Assembly (NCBI GenBank): GCA_031546715.1
Contig: JAVBKA010000124.1
Coordinates: forward strand, 1 to 44,577
Length of the DNA stretch: 44,577 nt
Direction of reading: 5' to 3'
Source of the DNA: JAVBKA01 sp031546715
GTDB lineage: Bacteria; Bacillota; Clostridia; Oscillospirales; UBA929
Part shown: one piece after another, positions 40,601-44,577 of the stretch
How the letters are laid out: every line of letters begins with the position of its first letter
Numbering within the stretch: the first letter of the stretch is position 1
Notes under the pieces: generated by a model
Database searches by the model: none
Seen by the model: only the letters and a program-made list of their open reading frames with translations
What the model was told of the DNA's origin: nothing
Translations under genes and position numbers: made by a program

Positions 40601-41213
40601 TAAACTCCTGCTGTCGGGAAGCTCCTTAAATCCACTTTCAGAATTTTATGTTGCTGCAATCAGTAAACTGGGAATTGACTGTACCATTTCGAATCCAAAT
40701 AACGACCTTCCAAACCCGCTAGAATATGACGCATTACTGCTTTGCGGTGGCTTAGACGTTAATCCTGTTAGATATGGCTGCCATGAGGTACACCCTACCA
40801 CTGAAATCGATGTGTTGCGTGATGACAGGGAGTTTAAGCTTTTTGCAGAATTTATGTATCACAGTAAGCCAGTTTTTGGAATTTGCAGAGGCTGCCAGCT
40901 AATAAATGTCGGCTTTGGAGGCACTCTTTGGCAGGACTTGCCAAGTCAGCATGGCATATCCCACGCTAATCCCCGGGATGTGGAAATGCTGACCCACTGC
41001 GTTACATGGTCAGACGGCAGTGTCCAGACTGTAAACAGTGCGCATCATCAGGCGATTAAAACCTTGGGTGAAGGACTTGTGGCTGTCGCTAAAAGTGAGG
41101 ACGGACTGATTGAGGCAATTCGCCATGAAAAGCTGCCAGTTGCCGCTGTACAATGGCATCCTGAGCGAATGGAACAGAACTTGGAATTTTTGTTTAATAT
41201 GGTGATTACTTGA
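40590..41213 (+). CDS. Gamma-glutamyl hydrolase family (class I glutamine amidotransferase-like, C26)
   Basis: A 207-residue protein with the triad of class I glutamine amidotransferases: Cys in FGICRGCQLINV, and His and Glu in VQWHPER. LLLCGGLDVNPVRYG matches the C26 group that includes PuuD-type gamma-glutamyl-GABA hydrolases. The substrate is probably a gamma-glutamyl amine, but this is not certain. The TTG at 40590 overlaps the fumarase gene by 11 bases and has GAGAGGCGG upstream. It is somewhat shorter than typical PuuD (~250). Confidence 0.86.
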   Translation: MTINKLLLSGSSLNPLSEFYVAAISKLGIDCTISNPNNDLPNPLEYDALLLCGGLDVNPVRYGCHEVHPTTEIDVLRDDREFKLFAEFMYHSKPVFGICRGCQLINVGFGGTLWQDLPSQHGISHANPRDVEMLTHCVTWSDGSVQTVNSAHHQAIKTLGEGLVAVAKSEDGLIEAIRHEKLPVAAVQWHPERMEQNLEFLFNMVIT

Positions 41214-41249
41214 CAGTGCTTGTTGAAAAAATTTAGAGCGGAGGTACTT

Positions 41250-42296
41250 ATGAAACATGTCATTGACCTCAATGACTTAGAAAGAGCTGAATGGGACGGT
41301 CTGCTCAGCAAAACCAACGAAATAATCGCATCACCTCTCGACTTCAAAAACGCCTGTTCAGGGCGGGTTTTGGCGTCGCTTTTTTATGAGCCGTCTACAA
41401 GGACAAGCTTTTCATTTCAAGCGGCAATGCTTCGTCTGGGCGGAGGCGTTTTTGGGTTTTCTGACCCTAATGCCACCAGTGCCGCAAAGGGAGAAACCTT
41501 GAAAGATACTATGGTTATGGTGTCGGGCTATGCAGACGTAATTGTAATGCGTCACCCAAAGGAGGGCGCAGCACGAGCGGCATCACTATACTCCTCATGC
41601 CCTGTGATAAACGCAGGTGACGGCGGACATCTCCACCCAACCCAAACTTTGACGGATTTGGCGACTATTACAAGGCTTAGAGGTAAAATTGACGGCGCAG
41701 TTGTGGGACTGTGCGGCGACTTAAAAAACGGCAGAACTGTGCATAGTCTGGTTCGTGCGCTGAGCCGTTATAAAGACATAAACTTGATTTTAATATCCCC
41801 AAGAGAGCTTGCGGTACCGCCGTATTTACGGCAAATGCTGAATGAAAGCTCTATGAAATTTATAGAGGTTACTAATTTAGAAGCCACATTGCCTCAGCTT
41901 GATTGCCTGTATATGACACGGATTCAAAAGGAGAGATTTATTGACCCTCTTGAATACGAGCGGTTGAAGGGCGTGTATGTTCTAACACCACAAAAGCTGA
42001 AAATAGCTAAGTCTGACCTTTTAATTATGCACCCTCTGCCGAGAGTGGATGAAATCCATGCGGGGGTGGATGAGGATGAGAGGGCGAAGTATTTTGTGCA
42101 GGCGGAGACGGGGATGTATGCCAGGATGGCGTTGATTATGTACTTGATTGGGGAAAAGGGCAAGGATTTTGTCCGCGAGCGGTCGTATAATGACAGTAGA
42201 ATGTGCAAATATTCCAATTGTATTACGGCAATTGAGGGGTATTTGCCCGCAAAAAGTACTGAAGGCAGATGCGCATACTGCGACCACGAAATCTAA
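41250..42296 (+). CDS. pyrB: Aspartate carbamoyltransferase with PyrI-like zinc tail
   Basis: Catalyses carbamoyl phosphate plus aspartate to carbamoyl-aspartate, the committed pyrimidine step. The first ~305 residues are a normal catalytic chain: PSTRTSF (from residue 48) binds carbamoyl phosphate, HLHPTQTL and HPLPRVDEI are conserved. A ~40-residue C-terminal extension has four cysteines, 319, 324, 341 and 344 (CKYSNC...CAYCDHE), resembling the zinc domain of the separate regulatory chain PyrI but without the nucleotide-binding allosteric domain. GGAGGT precedes the ATG at 41250. No pyrI or other pyr gene is adjacent. Confidence 0.93.
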   Translation: MKHVIDLNDLERAEWDGLLSKTNEIIASPLDFKNACSGRVLASLFYEPSTRTSFSFQAAMLRLGGGVFGFSDPNATSAAKGETLKDTMVMVSGYADVIVMRHPKEGAARAASLYSSCPVINAGDGGHLHPTQTLTDLATITRLRGKIDGAVVGLCGDLKNGRTVHSLVRALSRYKDINLILISPRELAVPPYLRQMLNESSMKFIEVTNLEATLPQLDCLYMTRIQKERFIDPLEYERLKGVYVLTPQKLKIAKSDLLIMHPLPRVDEIHAGVDEDERAKYFVQAETGMYARMALIMYLIGEKGKDFVRERSYNDSRMCKYSNCITAIEGYLPAKSTEGRCAYCDHEI

Positions 42297-42335
42297 TACC
42301 GATAGTAATATTAGCGGAGTTAATTACACCATGTA

Positions 42336-42483
42336 AAAAGTTTTGCATGAGCTTTTTCAAAAGCTCGTGGTTTTAAAAGGCAACGCCTTTTATCGAGCCT
42401 CTCAAGGCTCGAAAGCTAACTCTGAGCCGCGCGAACCAAATAGTCGTAAGAAGAAACGCAACACAGCGCAGCGGCGTTGCGCA
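42336..42483 (+). repeat. Element A copy A5 after pyrB
   Basis: Starts 40 bases after the pyrB stop with its AAAAGTTTTGC end facing the gene. Hairpins: GAGCTTTT-tc-AAAAGCTC, AAAAGGC-aac-GCCTTTT, CGAGCCT-ctca-AGGCTCG, CGCAAC..GTTGCG. With inverted copy A8 it brackets a 0.9-kb gene-free island. Confidence 0.87.
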
Positions 42484-43116
42484 CGTCCCCTTGGCGATTT
42501 GGTGCGTAGACAAGAACGGCGGTGCGTGGGTTAGGACGGCGGTGCGTGGGTTAGGACGGCGGTGCGCCGAGGACGTCGCACCCTACGAACGGTGGATTGT
42601 TGCGGTTTGCGTAAATCGGCGTAGGGGCGAACTTTGTTCGCCCGAGGATTGCTGCATTTTATCTATAATCGCAAATCTTCCATCGTCCCGCTCATGCCGC
42701 GGGGGCACTTCCTTTTCCCGGGGCGGCAAAGCGATTGTCGGCAGACGTCTGCCGACATCGTGCCAAGCGCCCTGTTCGTCGCCAACATGCCCATAGAAAG
42801 TTTGCTGTGCATGGTGGTTGATTGAGTCCGATTCAACGTAGAATCGGTATATTTTGGGGGAGACATTAAATTTTGTTAGTAGGTTGTTGCACAAAAGTAG
42901 TAGCAAATTTCGGGCGAATAACCTCTCAAAACACAACAAACCTCGGGCGAACAAAGTTCGCCCCTACGCCGATTTACGCAAAATCCAGCAACCCCTCAGA
43001 GGACGGCAAGAGCAGAGCCCTTGCCCTACGAGAAACCTCCGAAAGCAACCCCGTACGACCGCAAGTGTCGCCCATACCAGACAATTACAGCACCCCACGC
43101 ATCGTATCGCCTTAGT
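42484..43116. repeat. Repeat island bounded by inverted element A copies
   Basis: No gene. It contains a short tandem duplication (GGTTAGGACGGCGGTGCGTG, about 42520-42560), element D (42549-42592), GGGGCGAAC-ttt-GTTCGCCC hairpins (about 42623-42645 direct, 42945-42965 inverted), element C with GCAGACGTCTGC (42690-42790), the GATTCAACGTAGAATCGGTA segment shared with 35950-35972, and a GGCAAGAGC..GCCCTTGCC hairpin (about 43004-43028). Confidence 0.8.
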
Positions 43117-43261
43117 GCCGTGCGCAACGCTGTGTTGCGTTTTTTCTTACGATTATTTGGTTCGCGCGGCTTAGAGTTGGATTTCGAGCCTTGCGAGGCT
43201 CGATTTAAGGCTCTGCCTTAAATATCCGTAAGCTTTTGAAAAAGCTCAAGCAAAACTTTTA
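43117..43261 (-). repeat. Element A copy A8, inverted
   Basis: Reverse copy. Minus-strand hairpins: AGCTTTT-tc-AAAAGCT, TTTAAGGC-aga-GCCTTAAA, CGAGCCT-cgca-AGGCTCG, and a shortened CGCAACACAGCGTTGCG arm. The AAAAGTTTTGC end faces the DUF4342-type gene, about 130 bases away. Confidence 0.86.
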
Positions 43262-43391
43262 ACATGGTCGACCTCGACCTAAAAACTTATAATAGATTAT
43301 AAACTTCTAATTGTTTTCTAATGATACCTAAAAGACCCTCTCATTTTCATCTGGTATTATAGGTACATCAAACAACAGGAGGCAATAAAAA

Positions 43392-43946
43392 ATGATAACA
43401 CTTGAACAGGTTGAAAAACTAAGAGAAAAAACCAATGTCAGCTTCGAGGAAGCAAAAGTAGCCCTAGAAAATGCAAACGGTGACATGTTGGACGCTATGA
43501 TCTATCTTGAAAAGCAAGGTAAGCTCACAACGCCACCCCAAGGCGGCACATATAACACCGCCGCCGATACTCAGCCTAAAAACGACACCACTAGTACATC
43601 AGCACCTAAAGCCGAGAAAAAGCCGGAGGAAACCTTTGGGTATCATGTGGGCAAATTCTTTAAATGGTTAGGCAGAATTATCCACAAGGGTAACATTAAT
43701 CATTTGCAAATGGACAAAGGCGATGAGCAGATTTTAAGCTTTCCTGTCACGGCATTTGTCTTACTATTATGCTTCGGATTCTGGGTTGTACTGCCATTAA
43801 TGGTTGTTGCACTGTTCTGCGGTTGCAGATTTAAGTTTTCAGGTCCTAACCTTGGAAAAGACAATATTAACAATGTAATGAACAAAGCGGCCGATACAGC
43901 TGACCAAGTTAAGAAGGATATCAAGGATGGTATCGACAAAGAATAA
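43392..43946 (+). CDS. DUF4342-type membrane protein with UBA/TS-N-like domain
   Basis: A 184-residue protein. Residues 1-45 (ITLEQVEKLREKTNVSFEEAKVALENANGDMLDAMIYLEKQGK) form a UBA/TS-N-like three-helix domain like the start of EF-Ts. A polar linker follows, then a DUF4342-like segment with a membrane hairpin (SFPVTAFVLLLCFGFWVVLPLMVVALFCGC, about 115-145) and an amphipathic Lys/Asp-rich tail. Function unknown. AGGAGG precedes the ATG. The response regulator starts 51 bases later, after a CAGGGCG/CGCCCTG hairpin (43957-43980), so it may be partly co-transcribed. Confidence 0.8.
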   Translation: MITLEQVEKLREKTNVSFEEAKVALENANGDMLDAMIYLEKQGKLTTPPQGGTYNTAADTQPKNDTTSTSAPKAEKKPEETFGYHVGKFFKWLGRIIHKGNINHLQMDKGDEQILSFPVTAFVLLLCFGFWVVLPLMVVALFCGCRFKFSGPNLGKDNINNVMNKAADTADQVKKDIKDGIDKE

Positions 43947-43997
43947 TCAAATTTTCAGGGCGTACTATGGTGCGCCCTGTTGCACGAGGTGGAAGAA

Positions 43998-44577
43998 ATG
44001 TCTATCATTTTAATGGTTGAGGACGAAGAAAAGCTTGCCAGATTTGTTGAGCTTGAGCTGACCCATGAGGGCTACCAAGTTTTAAAAGCCGAGGACGGAC
44101 GTAAGGGGGTCGAGCTTTTCGAGGCAAATATGTCCTCAATAAGCTTAGTGTTGCTTGACATTATGCTGCCGGGGATTAACGGTATGGAGGTTTTGCGCCG
44201 CATTCGGAAGCAGTCTAAAGTGCCAGTTATATTGCTAACCGCGCGAGATAGCATCACCGATAAGGTTTTCGGGCTTGACGGCGGCGCAAATGACTATATT
44301 ACCAAGCCTTTTGCGATTGAAGAGCTGTTAGCCAGAATCCGTGTTTGTCTTCGGAAAATTGAGAGCGTGACTGCCTCGGGTAACCATCTTTCACATGGTT
44401 TATTAAGCCTTGAAATTGACCGCCATGAGGCACGGTATGACGGTAAAAATCTTGAACTTACAAAGCGTGAGTTTGATTTGCTGCGCATTTTACTTGAAAA
44501 TAAGAACATTATATTATCCCGCGATTCTCTTCTTGAAAGAGTGTGGGGTTATGATTATATCGGTGAAACCAATGTGG
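43998..44577 (+). CDS. OmpR/PhoB-family response regulator (cut by window end)
   Basis: The N-terminal receiver domain begins MSIILMVEDEEKLARFVELEL, with the acidic pair Asp 9/Glu 10, phosphorylation site Asp 54 (LVLLDIMLPG) and the conserved Lys in ITKPF. The winged-helix DNA-binding domain follows (LELTKREFDLLRILLENKNIILSRDSLLERVWGYDY). The gene runs off the window at 44577, missing about 30 residues. GAGGTGG precedes the ATG at 43998. A sensor kinase gene is expected just outside. Confidence 0.93.
   Translation, partial: MSIILMVEDEEKLARFVELELTHEGYQVLKAEDGRKGVELFEANMSSISLVLLDIMLPGINGMEVLRRIRKQSKVPVILLTARDSITDKVFGLDGGANDYITKPFAIEELLARIRVCLRKIESVTASGNHLSHGLLSLEIDRHEARYDGKNLELTKREFDLLRILLENKNIILSRDSLLERVWGYDYIGETNV

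Noticed and set aside
42336..43261. Complete transposon between inverted element A copies
   Set aside because: The bracketed 0.9 kb contains only repeats and no transposase frame, so at most it is a non-autonomous unit.

Overview
The window looks like the replication-origin region of a Gram-positive anaerobe of class Clostridia. The order oriC - dnaN - recF - remB - gyrB, the parA/parB pair with a perfect parS, DivIVA-type and GdpP proteins, rubrerythrin, and AGGAGG-type ribosome binding sites with several TTG/GTG starts all point this way. TGA, TAG and TAA all end normal genes, so the code looks standard. Species-level assignment is not possible from the sequence alone.

Layout. 1-420: dispersed repeats. 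420-620: oriC, with a DnaA-box cluster, CTA trinucleotide repeats like a DnaA-trio, and an AT-rich stretch, directly before dnaN. 634-5436: dnaN, recF, remB, gyrB (no rlbA/yaaA between dnaN and recF, no gyrA after gyrB). 6051-8887: trkA-trkH potassium uptake. 9578-12812: malQ and an orphan PilB/GspE-type ATPase. 13174-14125: DUF1801 and HIT-like proteins inside a repeat-bounded island. 14387-17280 (minus): a degenerate M55 peptidase and GdpP, the c-di-AMP phosphodiesterase. 17475-22569: an unknown protein, secreted stalk-domain and PPC/M23 proteins (the second broken by an in-frame TGA), a lipoprotein and a remnant of its duplicate. 22593-27919: a LacI-type regulator divergent from a catabolic cluster (esterase broken by an in-frame TAG, MBL hydrolase, GPH symporter, feruloyl-esterase-like hydrolase), with a promoter and operator readable at base level. 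28068-30369: P-loop protein, lipoprotein, YefM/YoeB toxin-antitoxin, tRNA-Val. 30562-37951 (mostly minus): WG-repeat protein, mscL, serS, parB, parA, parS, XRE regulator, rubrerythrin. 38133-42296: Ser/Pro-rich lipoprotein, two tandem structured elements, tRNA-Arg, trx, DivIVA-like protein, orphan fumarase beta subunit, class-I glutamine amidotransferase-like hydrolase, and pyrB with a PyrI-like zinc tail. 43392-end: a DUF4342-type membrane protein and the start of an OmpR-family response regulator.

The most unusual content is non-coding. (i) Eight copies of a ~150-bp element (here 'element A') made of four consecutive hairpins; the copies differ by paired, compensatory changes in the stems. 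They sit at gene borders and always point the same end at the neighbouring gene, so intergenic islands are bracketed by inverted copies. Three copies carry an extra terminator-like hairpin. (ii) Two tandem ~145-bp units before tRNA-Arg fold into long three-stem hairpins with several compensatory substitutions in every stem. (iii) Short GC-rich hairpin repeats fill the islands. (iv) A ~100-bp leader is duplicated upstream of two unrelated genes. Items (i) and (ii) are the best candidates for something undescribed.

Functional links: oriC, ParAB and parS form the origin replication/segregation set; TrkAH and GdpP fit potassium/c-di-AMP homeostasis; the LacI cluster suggests use of esterified plant polysaccharides or their sugars.
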